Below are positions 7,547 through 15,114 of a stretch of 64,000 nt of DNA, piece after piece. Numbering within the stretch: the stretch's first letter is position 1; each line of letters begins with the position of its first letter. Below the pieces are notes generated by a model. That model had not been told where the DNA came from and did not search any database. It saw nothing but the letters and a program-made list of their open reading frames with translations. The stretch comes from a bacterium (GTDB taxonomy: Bacteria > Babelota > Babeliae > Babelales > RVW-14). The stretch lies in assembly GCA_016699045.1 (NCBI GenBank), contig CP064957.1, positions 434,001-498,000 of the forward strand, in the 5' to 3' direction. The translations under genes and the position numbers were made by a program.

Positions 7547-8824
7547 GTGGTGGTTACATTGAAAGACAAAAACAGTCGAATCCCTGCTTTTCATAAAAAA
7601 TCCCTCAGCGAGCGTTTAAAATACGTCGAAACCTTTGCCAACCTTACTCATCAAGAAATCAAAGAGCTAGAGTCGGGGGCCTCCCTTCCCATTCCTCTCG
7701 CCGAAAAAATGAGCGAAAATGTCATCTCAGTCATGTCTTTGCCTTTTGGCGTCGCCACCAATTTCATGATCAACGGTCAAGATTATCTGATTCCAATGGT
7801 CACTGAAGAACCAAGCGTCATTGCAGCCGCCTCGCACGGCGCCAAACTCGCGCGAAATGCCGACGGTTTTACCACTAGTTGCGGCTATCCACTCATGATT
7901 GGCCAAATATTGTTAGCAAATATATCCAATTCTGCTAACGCACTCGAAGCTTTGAACAACAAAAAAAGAGAGCTCCTTGCGCTTGCCAACCAACTCGACC
8001 CCATACTGCTCGAGCATGGCGGAGGGGCAGTAGATCTGACTGCTCAAGAGCTTGTACTCAACAAAGACCTATGCCTTTCTATAAAATTGCACGTGAATGT
8101 CGGTGATGCCATGGGCGCCAACATTGTTAACACCATGACAGAATTTATTGCACCACTCATTCAAAAAGTATGCGGTGGCCTGGTCAGATTGTGTATTGTT
8201 TCAAATTTTTCTCCCGATCGCTTAGTCCACGTTACCGGCACCTGGGACCAAGAAACGCTGGGGTTACCAACTATCGATGCTATCATACAAGCCAGTGCCT
8301 TTGCAGCAGCCGATATCTATCGAGCCGTAACACACAATAAAGGAATTATGAACGGCGTTATTGCGGTCGCGTTGGCCACCGGCAACGATACCCGGGCCAT
8401 CGAAGCAGGAGCACATGGGTACGCCGCTCTCACGGGCCGCTACCAACCACTTAGCTGGTATGAAAAAAATGAAGCAGGCGATTTAGTGGGACACCTAGCA
8501 ATGCCCCTACCCATCGCAACCGTTGGCGGAATAACTAAAAGTCATCCAACTGCCTGTATCGCCAGAAAAATTCTTACCATTACCAGCGCACAAGAACTTG
8601 CCGGCGTTACTGCAGCTGTAGGACTGGCACAAAACTTTGCCGCCCTGCGTGCATTGGTAACTGAAGGAATTCAGCACGGGCACATGCGACTGCACAGCCA
8701 AAACATTGCCATTACCGCGGGCGCTACCGGCCAGGCTATCGACAATATTGCCCACCAAATGATCACAAAGAAAAAAATTTCAGTTGCGCATGCGCGCACA
8801 CTTTTGACGAAAGGGTCCCTATGA
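7547..8824 (+). CDS. mvaA: HMG-CoA reductase, class II (bacterial type)
   Basis: Reduces HMG-CoA to mevalonate, the committed step of the mevalonate route (some class II enzymes run as HMG-CoA-forming dehydrogenases). It has 425 residues, like Pseudomonas mevalonii MvaA. The family motifs are present: ENVISVMSLPFGVATNF, the catalytic Glu in TEEPSVIAAAS (~87/88), DAMGAN at ~187, Lys265 in THNKGIMNG, Asp281 in GNDTRAIEAG, and His379 in TEGIQHGHM. The N-terminal extension typical of eukaryotic class I enzymes is absent. It starts at a GTG with no strong Shine-Dalgarno site; a second GTG and a TTG follow closely, so the exact start is uncertain. Its stop overlaps the HMG-CoA synthase ATG (ATGA). 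First gene of a three-gene operon. Confidence 0.93.
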   Translation: MVVTLKDKNSRIPAFHKKSLSERLKYVETFANLTHQEIKELESGASLPIPLAEKMSENVISVMSLPFGVATNFMINGQDYLIPMVTEEPSVIAAASHGAKLARNADGFTTSCGYPLMIGQILLANISNSANALEALNNKKRELLALANQLDPILLEHGGGAVDLTAQELVLNKDLCLSIKLHVNVGDAMGANIVNTMTEFIAPLIQKVCGGLVRLCIVSNFSPDRLVHVTGTWDQETLGLPTIDAIIQASAFAAADIYRAVTHNKGIMNGVIAVALATGNDTRAIEAGAHGYAALTGRYQPLSWYEKNEAGDLVGHLAMPLPIATVGGITKSHPTACIARKILTITSAQELAGVTAAVGLAQNFAALRALVTEGIQHGHMRLHSQNIAITAGATGQAIDNIAHQMITKKKISVAHARTLLTKGSL

Positions 8825-9873
8825 TTGGTGGCATTATGGGCTACGGGGCTTACATTCCACGCTACCGAATCAGCGTTGAAAAACTCGCACAAGCTCTTGA
8901 CGACAATGCTACACAGATTATCAACTCACTAGCAATTGCCGAAAAATCAGTCCCGGGCAAAGATGAAGATAGCCTCACGATGGTCGTTGCTGCGGCAAAA
9001 AATGCTTTAAAACGGGCAACGTTACCAGCACCATCACTGCAAGCAGTTTATGTTGGCAGCGAAAGCCATCCCTACGCCGTCAAACCTTCCGCAACAATTT
9101 TAGGTGAAGCTTTAGGGATTGGCACCAATTATATGGCTGCCGATTTTGAATTTGCTTGCAAAGGCGGCACCGCTGCCCTGCAAGCCGCTCTTGGTGTGGT
9201 TAAGGCTGGGATGGCCTCGTACGCGTTGGCCGCCGGCAGCGATACCGCTCAAGCAAAGCCAACAGATATTTTAGAATATGCCGCCGCCGCTGGGTCCGCC
9301 GCTTTTATTGTTTCAAACAATCTTGATGAAGCGTGCGCAATTGTTGAACGAACATTATCGTACAGTTCAGACACGCCAGATTTTTGGCGTCGTTCATCAG
9401 CTGCCTACCCAGAACATGGCGGACGTTTTACTGCACAACCAGCTTACTTTGCGCATGTTGTGGCGGCAACACAACAACTTTTAACGGCACACAACCTCAA
9501 ACCAACCGACATCGATCATGTTATTTTTCATCAACCAAATGGTAAATTCCCCGTGATGGCCGCCAGGCAACTTGGTTTTTCTCGGGCCCAACTGGCCAAC
9601 GGCTTACTTGTTGAAAAAATGGGCAACTCGTACAGCGCTAATTCACTTTTGGGTCTTACGGCGGTACTGGACAACGCACTACCCAACCAAACTATTCTAT
9701 TAGTTAGTTATGGCAGCGGCAGCGGCTGCGATGCTTTCGTAATTAAAACAACTGAAAAAATTTTATCGGTCCAAAATAAAGCACGTCGCACCCAAGAATA
9801 TTTGGCAGAAAAAAAGTATATTTCCTACGCAACATATCTTCATCATTTAACCTGCTTGTACGGTGCATTATGA
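8821..9873 (+). CDS. HMG-CoA synthase, archaeal type
   Basis: Condenses acetyl-CoA with acetoacetyl-CoA to HMG-CoA. It has 350 residues, the length of archaeal HMG-CoA synthases and shorter than the ~390-450 of bacterial MvaS and eukaryotic enzymes. It opens with the archaeal-style GGIMGYGAYIPRYRI. Likely catalytic residues are Glu81 (SESHPYAVKPSA), the nucleophile Cys113 (FEFACKGGTAAL) and His237 (IFHQPNGKFP). Ends overlap both neighbours by ATGA, so it is translationally coupled to the reductase before it and the thiolase after it. In archaea this enzyme works in a complex with thiolase and a DUF35 protein; all three are encoded in this window. The last ~30 residues (after IKTTEKI) are an extra tail. 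Confidence 0.9.
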   Translation: MIGGIMGYGAYIPRYRISVEKLAQALDDNATQIINSLAIAEKSVPGKDEDSLTMVVAAAKNALKRATLPAPSLQAVYVGSESHPYAVKPSATILGEALGIGTNYMAADFEFACKGGTAALQAALGVVKAGMASYALAAGSDTAQAKPTDILEYAAAAGSAAFIVSNNLDEACAIVERTLSYSSDTPDFWRRSSAAYPEHGGRFTAQPAYFAHVVAATQQLLTAHNLKPTDIDHVIFHQPNGKFPVMAARQLGFSRAQLANGLLVEKMGNSYSANSLLGLTAVLDNALPNQTILLVSYGSGSGCDAFVIKTTEKILSVQNKARRTQEYLAEKKYISYATYLHHLTCLYGAL

Positions 9874-11027
9874 ACATTGCGATTATCGGCATTGGCCAAA
9901 CAAAATTCGGTGAATTGTGGGAAAGTTCGCTGCAAGATTTACTTGCATACAGCCAACTTGCAGCCCTCAAAGATGCTAATATTTCAGCACAAGAAATTGA
10001 AGCACTGGTGGTCGGCAACATGTGTGGAGAAAGTACCGGAGGTCAAGTACATCTTGGCGCACTAGCTGCACATATTTTAAATCTCAATGTTCCAAGTATG
10101 CGCGTTGAAGGAGCCTGTGCATCAGGTGCGTTAGCACTGCAACAAGGTATAGCACTTATTGAAGCCGGCAAGGCAGAAGTAGTACTAGTCAGCGGCGTTG
10201 AAAAATTAACTGATGTTGATGCCGGCACACTGGCAACGAGTATGATTGGCGCCAGCTTACAGGAAACAGATCATTTTGTGGGCCTTACTTTCCCAAGCCT
10301 TTTTGCACTCATCACGCGTTTATATTTTAATGAGCACGGCATTACGCGTAAGCACCTTGCACACGTGAGCGTTAAAAATCATTTGCACGCAAGCTTAAAC
10401 CCCAACGCACATTTTACCAAAGACATTTCTCTTGAAACGGCGCTACACGCACCAATGGTCGCCGACCCACTGGGTCTTTTTGACTGCGCACCAGTTTCTG
10501 ACGGCGCTGCATCGATCATTATCACAACACCAGAATTTGCGAAACGCAAAGGCATCAAGCCGGTGTTGATCATTGGCTCTGGCGTTGCCACTGATTCATT
10601 AATGTTTGGCGAACGCACGACACTCACATCTTTTGTCGCCACAAAATTAGCCGCACATAGTGCTTATCAACAAGCTGGCATTGAGCCGGAAAATATTGAT
10701 CTGGTTGAAGTGCACGATGCATTTACCATGGCCGAAATTATGGCGCTTGAAGATTTAGGTTTTTTTGAACCGGGACAAGCAGCTTACGCAACACAAAAAG
10801 GCACCACAAAATTCAATGGCACCCTACCCGTCAACATGTCTGGTGGACTCAAAGCACAAGGACATCCCGTTGGCGCCACTGGCCTTGCACAAATTATTGA
10901 ACTTATCAGACAGCTACGCGGCACTGCCGGCAAACGACAAATTGCCAATGCACGCACTGGCCTTGCACACAACATGGGCGGCATTGGCTCTACCGTAGCG
11001 GTTCATATTCTTGCAAGTAACCATTGA
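9870..11027 (+). CDS. Acetyl-CoA C-acetyltransferase (thiolase), archaeal/SCP-x type
   Basis: Makes acetoacetyl-CoA from two acetyl-CoA for the synthase encoded just upstream. It has 385 residues and belongs to the SCP-x-like thiolases found in archaeal mevalonate clusters, not the bacterial AtoB/PhaA type. Motifs: the nucleophilic Cys83 in VEGACASGALAL, VEVHDAFTMAEI, GGLKAQGHPVGATGLAQ with the catalytic His, and HNMGGIGSTV near the C-terminus where classical thiolases have a Cys-Gly motif. It is last in the reductase-synthase-thiolase operon and overlaps the synthase by ATGA. Other SCP-x thiolase-like proteins act on lipids; operon context decides the call. Confidence 0.9.
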   Translation: MNIAIIGIGQTKFGELWESSLQDLLAYSQLAALKDANISAQEIEALVVGNMCGESTGGQVHLGALAAHILNLNVPSMRVEGACASGALALQQGIALIEAGKAEVVLVSGVEKLTDVDAGTLATSMIGASLQETDHFVGLTFPSLFALITRLYFNEHGITRKHLAHVSVKNHLHASLNPNAHFTKDISLETALHAPMVADPLGLFDCAPVSDGAASIIITTPEFAKRKGIKPVLIIGSGVATDSLMFGERTTLTSFVATKLAAHSAYQQAGIEPENIDLVEVHDAFTMAEIMALEDLGFFEPGQAAYATQKGTTKFNGTLPVNMSGGLKAQGHPVGATGLAQIIELIRQLRGTAGKRQIANARTGLAHNMGGIGSTVAVHILASNH

Positions 11028-11041
11028 CCAGCACTTCTTTT

Positions 11042-11069
11042 TTGGCATAATTTTTTAGCGTGCTATAAT
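11042..11069 (+). promoter_or_regulatory. Promoter of the ankyrin/repeat-protein pair
   Basis: TTGGCA (11042-11047), a 16-base spacer, TGCTATAAT extended -10 (hexamer 11064-11069). It lies about 55 bases before the ankyrin gene start at 11124, right after the mevalonate operon ends. Confidence 0.7.
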
Positions 11070-11123
11070 CCAGTCATAACAAAAGATCGAAATCATTTTT
11101 TTTAAAATTATGGAGAATCTGTT

Positions 11124-11765
11124 ATGAAGAAAACATTTCACTACTCGCTAATTTTTGCTGTAATATTTGCCAGCACCGCCATAGCAGCAGGAACTGCTAC
11201 AGAAAAAGAATTTTCCATCTGCCCAAGCATTCCCGATGACTTTTGCCTTGAAGACAAACAACTGATCACGGCGGTAAAAAAAGGGCTTCACGAAGCATTA
11301 GAACGAATTCTTCTTTTCCATAAAAATGTTAATCTTGAATATGAAGAAGGCTCGTTGCTTCATCATGCAGCGAGTGAAGGACATCTTAAATGTGCTGAAT
11401 TACTCGTTAATAACGGTGCTGATATTTCTGCCACCACACCACACGGCGGCACACCTCTCCATTGCGCTGCATGGAAAGGCTACACAGACATCGTACAATT
11501 TCTTTTGAATAATAATGCACCAATTAATGCAATTAATTTCATTGAACAAGCAACACCATTACATTGGGCAGCAAAACAAAATCACACTAATTGCATAGCG
11601 CTGCTTCTAGCTGCCGGCGCCAACCCAACACTAAAAAATGCCACAAACAAAACAGCAGCAGATTACGCAGAAGAACTCGGTCACCAAGAGCTTGCAGCCC
11701 TACTACGCACAGCAGAAATAACATGGCAAAAAGAACATAAGCAAAAAGCGTGTACCATATCATGA
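11124..11765 (+). CDS. Secreted ankyrin-repeat protein
   Basis: Protein of 213 residues with a signal peptide (KKTFHYSLIFAVIFASTAIAA). Residues ~60-200 hold four ankyrin units. Three are recognisable by LLHHAASEGHLKCAELLVNNGADI, TPLHCAAWKGYTDIVQFLLNNNAPI and TPLHWAAKQNHTNCIALLLAAGANP. Short hydrophilic ends flank the array. GGAG precedes the ATG. The gene overlaps the next one by ATGA, pairing it with a protein of the SPLL-repeat family. A role in binding host or envelope proteins is inferred from family and export signal only. Confidence 0.88.
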   Translation: MKKTFHYSLIFAVIFASTAIAAGTATEKEFSICPSIPDDFCLEDKQLITAVKKGLHEALERILLFHKNVNLEYEEGSLLHHAASEGHLKCAELLVNNGADISATTPHGGTPLHCAAWKGYTDIVQFLLNNNAPINAINFIEQATPLHWAAKQNHTNCIALLLAAGANPTLKNATNKTAADYAEELGHQELAALLRTAEITWQKEHKQKACTIS

Positions 11766-12460
11766 AAAAAATATTATTAAAAATAGGCTTACTGTTTGGC
11801 ATATTTTTTAGCTTTGGATCGTTATTCTCAACAAACATTTCAGATATAGACATGTTAATGTCGCTCAATTTTAATCAAAAAATAGATACACTCAATCTAC
11901 TCATTAAAACAACACCAAAAGACGCTTTAAATGAAGCAATACAACAAGATATTAAAGCTATTTTTATGAGTCTTTTTTACGAACTGCCAACACAAGGGCC
12001 AGAAGAAAAACTTGCGTTCAAAAAACTCTTGCTCAATCTTTTGCAGTCACCACTTCCATCGCACGAGCAGCGAGATTACATAACCAAATTGGTACTGCCA
12101 CTCATAGACCCTTCAGGCAATTATGTTATTCCAACGCCAGAAACGCAACGCGCTCTACCAACAACAGAAGAAAAACAAGAACCGACAGTAAAAGATTCTG
12201 CCGAAGAACAAGGACGCATTTTGCAGGAACCACTCATGGTTCCTGTCATTACCAAAGCATGGGTGGTAAATGAAGATGGCAACCGTGAACAAATAACTGA
12301 TATTACCTTTAGAACTATCGCACCAAAAACAGCGCAACCAACATCAGAAAAAAAAACAACGGGTGCCCCGCCAAGTATCATACCAACGCCAGAAGAAGGC
12401 GTGCGCTTTGGCAAAGGTCGCAGGCCACTGAGCAAACGAGCAGGCATTTATCGCTGCTGA
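11762..12460 (+). CDS. Secreted single-repeat member of the SPLL family
   Basis: Unrecognised protein of 232 residues. I start it at the ATG at 11762, which overlaps the ankyrin stop (ATGA) and gives a clean signal peptide (MKKILLKIGLLFGIFFSFG); an in-frame GTG 12 bases upstream is less likely. Residues ~30-115 contain one copy of the repeat found in the 3.2-7.3 kb proteins, closing with QSPLPSHEQRDYITKLVLPLI. The rest is Pro/Thr/Glu-rich and probably disordered, with a basic end (FGKGRRPLSKRAGIYRC). Pairing with an ankyrin gene repeats the neighbourhood seen at 2.5-7.3 kb. Confidence 0.78.
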   Translation: MKKILLKIGLLFGIFFSFGSLFSTNISDIDMLMSLNFNQKIDTLNLLIKTTPKDALNEAIQQDIKAIFMSLFYELPTQGPEEKLAFKKLLLNLLQSPLPSHEQRDYITKLVLPLIDPSGNYVIPTPETQRALPTTEEKQEPTVKDSAEEQGRILQEPLMVPVITKAWVVNEDGNREQITDITFRTIAPKTAQPTSEKKTTGAPPSIIPTPEEGVRFGKGRRPLSKRAGIYRC

Positions 12461-12488
12461 TATTATTTCACAAAAAACAAGGCCCATC

Positions 12489-12872
12489 ATGAAAAACGAT
12501 ACCAACACAACACTCCGAGAACTCAGCGAACTTACACAAAAATTCATCAACGAACGCGACTGGGCAAAGTACCACAGCCCAAAAGATATATCTGCCAGTT
12601 TAAGCGTTGAGGCTGGCGAACTTTTGGAATTATTTTTGTGGCGCTCAACCGAAAAAATTTATACAGAGCTTGAACAAAATGAAAAATTCAAAACTCAAGT
12701 TAAAGAAGAACTAGCCGATATTTTATTTTGCTGCCTAAATTTTGCGAACCTTACCAACATTGATATATCACAAGCATTTAGAGACAAACTCGCCAAGTCG
12801 GCACTCAAATATCCGACATCGCAAGTCAACACAGTTGAAAAATATTTTGCACTCAAATACAAGGATAAATGA
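12489..12872 (+). CDS. MazG-like nucleotide pyrophosphohydrolase
   Basis: Probably hydrolyses nucleoside triphosphates, including damaged or non-canonical dNTPs, to the monophosphate plus pyrophosphate. It has 127 residues, all of it one all-alpha NTP-pyrophosphatase domain. The Mg-binding ExxE motif is visible in SVEAGELLELFLW and the ExxD motif in KEELADILFCC, the arrangement of the MazG/RS21-C6 (dCTPase) group. The Trp in NERDW and WAKYHSPKDI resembles the base-binding part of the RS21-C6 branch. It begins 28 bases after the SPLL-family gene, so co-transcription is possible. Substrate is not predictable from sequence. Confidence 0.85.
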   Translation: MKNDTNTTLRELSELTQKFINERDWAKYHSPKDISASLSVEAGELLELFLWRSTEKIYTELEQNEKFKTQVKEELADILFCCLNFANLTNIDISQAFRDKLAKSALKYPTSQVNTVEKYFALKYKDK

Positions 12873-12928
12873 GGCGAACTCGATAATTTTAGCCTGCCTT
12901 CCCCCCAATGCACTATTTTTTCCGTTCA

Positions 12929-13022
12929 CACTGAGGAGCGCCATAGGCGCATCTCGAAGTGTTGAATATACATCGACCCTTCGAGACGATCGATTACATC
13001 GATCTCCTCAGGGAGAACGGGA
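12929..13022. repeat. Inverted-repeat intergenic element (REP-like), copy B
   Basis: Outer arms read CCGTTCACACTGAGGAGCGC (left) and, on the right, the inverse of CCCGTTCTCCCTGAGGAGATCG; inner arms are ATCTCGAAGTG and CCCTTCGAGACGAT. It shares the CTGAGGAG and TCGAAG cores with copies at 51.31 kb and, more distantly, 24-143. It fills the gap between mazG-like and the convergent acetyl-CoA synthetase. Confidence 0.65.
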
Positions 13023-13041
13023 CTTAGAACATACCTATTTA

Positions 13042-14928
13042 TTATGTCGCTATTGTCTTGTTAATTATTGTTTGCAATTGCAAATACGCTTGTTTCGCTT
13101 CTTCAAGCGACGCGCCATCTTCAAGCGTACTCACATCACCAACCGGCGATCCTTCAACAACCGCCTTAAGCAAGCGACGCATAATTTTTCCTGAACGTGT
13201 TTTAGGCAATTTATCAACACAATAAATGCCACACAACATCACAAAAGCACCAATGTACTCACGCACTACCTGGGTAATCTGTTGTTTGACATGATCGTGA
13301 GATTCACTACCACTATTTTTCAAAATAACAAACAACACCACCGCCTCACCGCGCAATTCATCGTGCACGCCAATCGCTGCCGCTTCTGCAATCATCAGCA
13401 ACGTTACCACAGCACTTTCTATTTCTGCCGTACCAATGCGATGCCCTGCAATGTTAACTACTTCGTCAGCTCGACCAAGTAACCAAAAATAACCGTCTTC
13501 ATCAACGCGCGCATAATCGCCGGTATAATACATGCCCTTAAAGCGACTCCAATAAACTTCTTTAAATCGCTCTGGATCATTGTACACACCAATCGTCATA
13601 CCGGGCCATGGTTTTTTGATAACTAAATATCCCTTGGTTCCTGCCGGCACTGGATTGCCATGCGTATCAACAACTTCTGCAGCTATGGTTGGCAGTGGCA
13701 CGGTTGCAGAACCAGGTTTGAGCGCTACCAAATCAAGGCCCGCGGTTGGCGCAATCATAAAGCCACCAGTTTCTGTTTGCCACCAGGTATCAATCACTGG
13801 ACAACGCCCGGCACCAATGCGTTCATGATACCAGCGCCACACGTCAGGATTGATTGGCTCCCCAACGGTTCCCAATATTTTTAAACTTGAAAGATCGCAC
13901 GCTGCCGGCCATTGATCACCATACTTTATGCACATGCGAATAGCAGTTGGAGACGTGTAAAAAATTGAAACACGATATTTTTCAACCAAACGCCACCATG
14001 CCGATGGATCTGGATAGTCCAACGTGCCTTCATGAATGACGGAGGTAAGTCCAAGCAATAATGGTGCATAGACAACATACGAATGACCAGTAATCCAGCC
14101 AATGTCTGCCGTACACCAATAAACCGACGTATGATCTGGATCAAACGCCCACTCCATCGTCGTTCGTGCGTACGTCAAGTAGCCGCCAGTTGAATGCATT
14201 AAGCCTTTTGGTTTTCCCGTAGTTCCTGACGTGTACAATATAAACAACGGATGATTTGCTTCAACCGCAACCGGTTCAACAAAAACATTCTCTTCAAAAA
14301 AATCATCCGCAACAACATCACGACCTGGTTGTAAAAAAACTTCTTGTTCAAAGCGTTTTATCACCAACACTTTTTCAATTGAAGAACATTCGCTCACGGC
14401 ATGATCGACAATTTTTTTAAGTTCAATTCTTTTCCCACGACGAACACCCGCATCAGCGGTGATAACAAATTTTGCTTGCGTATCATCAATTCGATCTTTG
14501 AGCGCATGACTACTAAAACCTGAAAACACCACCGAATGCGTAGCACCAAGGCGTGCGATTGCCAAAATGGCTGCAATCGCTTGCGGAATCATTGGCAGGT
14601 AGACCATCACAATATCATTTTTGCTCACGCCAATTTTTTGCAACGCATGCGCATACTGATTAACTTGTTTATACAACTCGGCATAGGTCCAAGTAACAGC
14701 ATTTCCTTGCTCGTCTTCACAATGGTAGGCAACTTTATTACCAAGACCATTTTTGATATGCACGTCAACGCAAGCGTACGACGCGTTGAGCGTGCCGCCA
14801 GAAAACCAATGCGCGTACGGTTCTTGCCAATCAAGAACCCTCTTCCAACGCTTAAACCATGCTAACTTTTCAGCTTGTTGTTCCCAAAAATTTTCTCTAT
14901 TTAATCGATCATCACGAGCGGGCATCAT
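13042..14928 (-). CDS. acsA: Acetyl-CoA synthetase (AMP-forming)
   Basis: Activates acetate to acetyl-CoA through acetyl-AMP. Starting at the ATG at 14928 (AAGGA 7 bases upstream) gives 628 residues, close to the usual ~650; a longer frame to 15027 adds a Cys-rich leader unlike the family. Visible elements: the ANL P-loop YTSGTTGKPKGLMHSTGG, WWQTETGGF for acetate/AMP binding, YTGDYARVDEDGYFWLLGR, and the C-terminal KLPKTRSGKIMRRLL with the catalytic Lys that is acetylated in other bacteria. It could feed acetyl-CoA to the mevalonate operon at 7.5-11 kb. The gene stands alone on the minus strand between two unrelated genes. Confidence 0.94.
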   Translation of the reverse strand: MMPARDDRLNRENFWEQQAEKLAWFKRWKRVLDWQEPYAHWFSGGTLNASYACVDVHIKNGLGNKVAYHCEDEQGNAVTWTYAELYKQVNQYAHALQKIGVSKNDIVMVYLPMIPQAIAAILAIARLGATHSVVFSGFSSHALKDRIDDTQAKFVITADAGVRRGKRIELKKIVDHAVSECSSIEKVLVIKRFEQEVFLQPGRDVVADDFFEENVFVEPVAVEANHPLFILYTSGTTGKPKGLMHSTGGYLTYARTTMEWAFDPDHTSVYWCTADIGWITGHSYVVYAPLLLGLTSVIHEGTLDYPDPSAWWRLVEKYRVSIFYTSPTAIRMCIKYGDQWPAACDLSSLKILGTVGEPINPDVWRWYHERIGAGRCPVIDTWWQTETGGFMIAPTAGLDLVALKPGSATVPLPTIAAEVVDTHGNPVPAGTKGYLVIKKPWPGMTIGVYNDPERFKEVYWSRFKGMYYTGDYARVDEDGYFWLLGRADEVVNIAGHRIGTAEIESAVVTLLMIAEAAAIGVHDELRGEAVVLFVILKNSGSESHDHVKQQITQVVREYIGAFVMLCGIYCVDKLPKTRSGKIMRRLLKAVVEGSPVGDVSTLEDGASLEEAKQAYLQLQTIINKTIAT

Positions 14929-15056
14929 ACGATCATCCTTTTTTATTAGCCACACATTACACTCACAAAAAGCGTTTATTACTAACTGCTTGCTGCACAA
15001 TGTAACGGAAAAAATATGCTTGAGCAAACTACAATCTCACAACTCACAAATAACGA

Positions 15057-15084
15057 GAGGGGCACTCTTTTTCGAATGCCCCTC
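15057..15084 (-). terminator. Possible terminator hairpin after the 1301-residue protein gene
   Basis: Arms GAGGGGCA (15057-15064) and TGCCCCTC (15077-15084) with a 12-base loop, located 31 bases past the stop on the minus strand. The poly-U tail is weak. Confidence 0.45.
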
Positions 15085-15114
15085 AGACAAAAATTCTCTT
15101 TAAATGTTAAAAAA

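Noticed and set aside
13282..14865. Several 60-110 codon ORFs opposite the acetyl-CoA synthetase gene
   Set aside because: They lie inside a gene with a full set of conserved motifs and show no family features.
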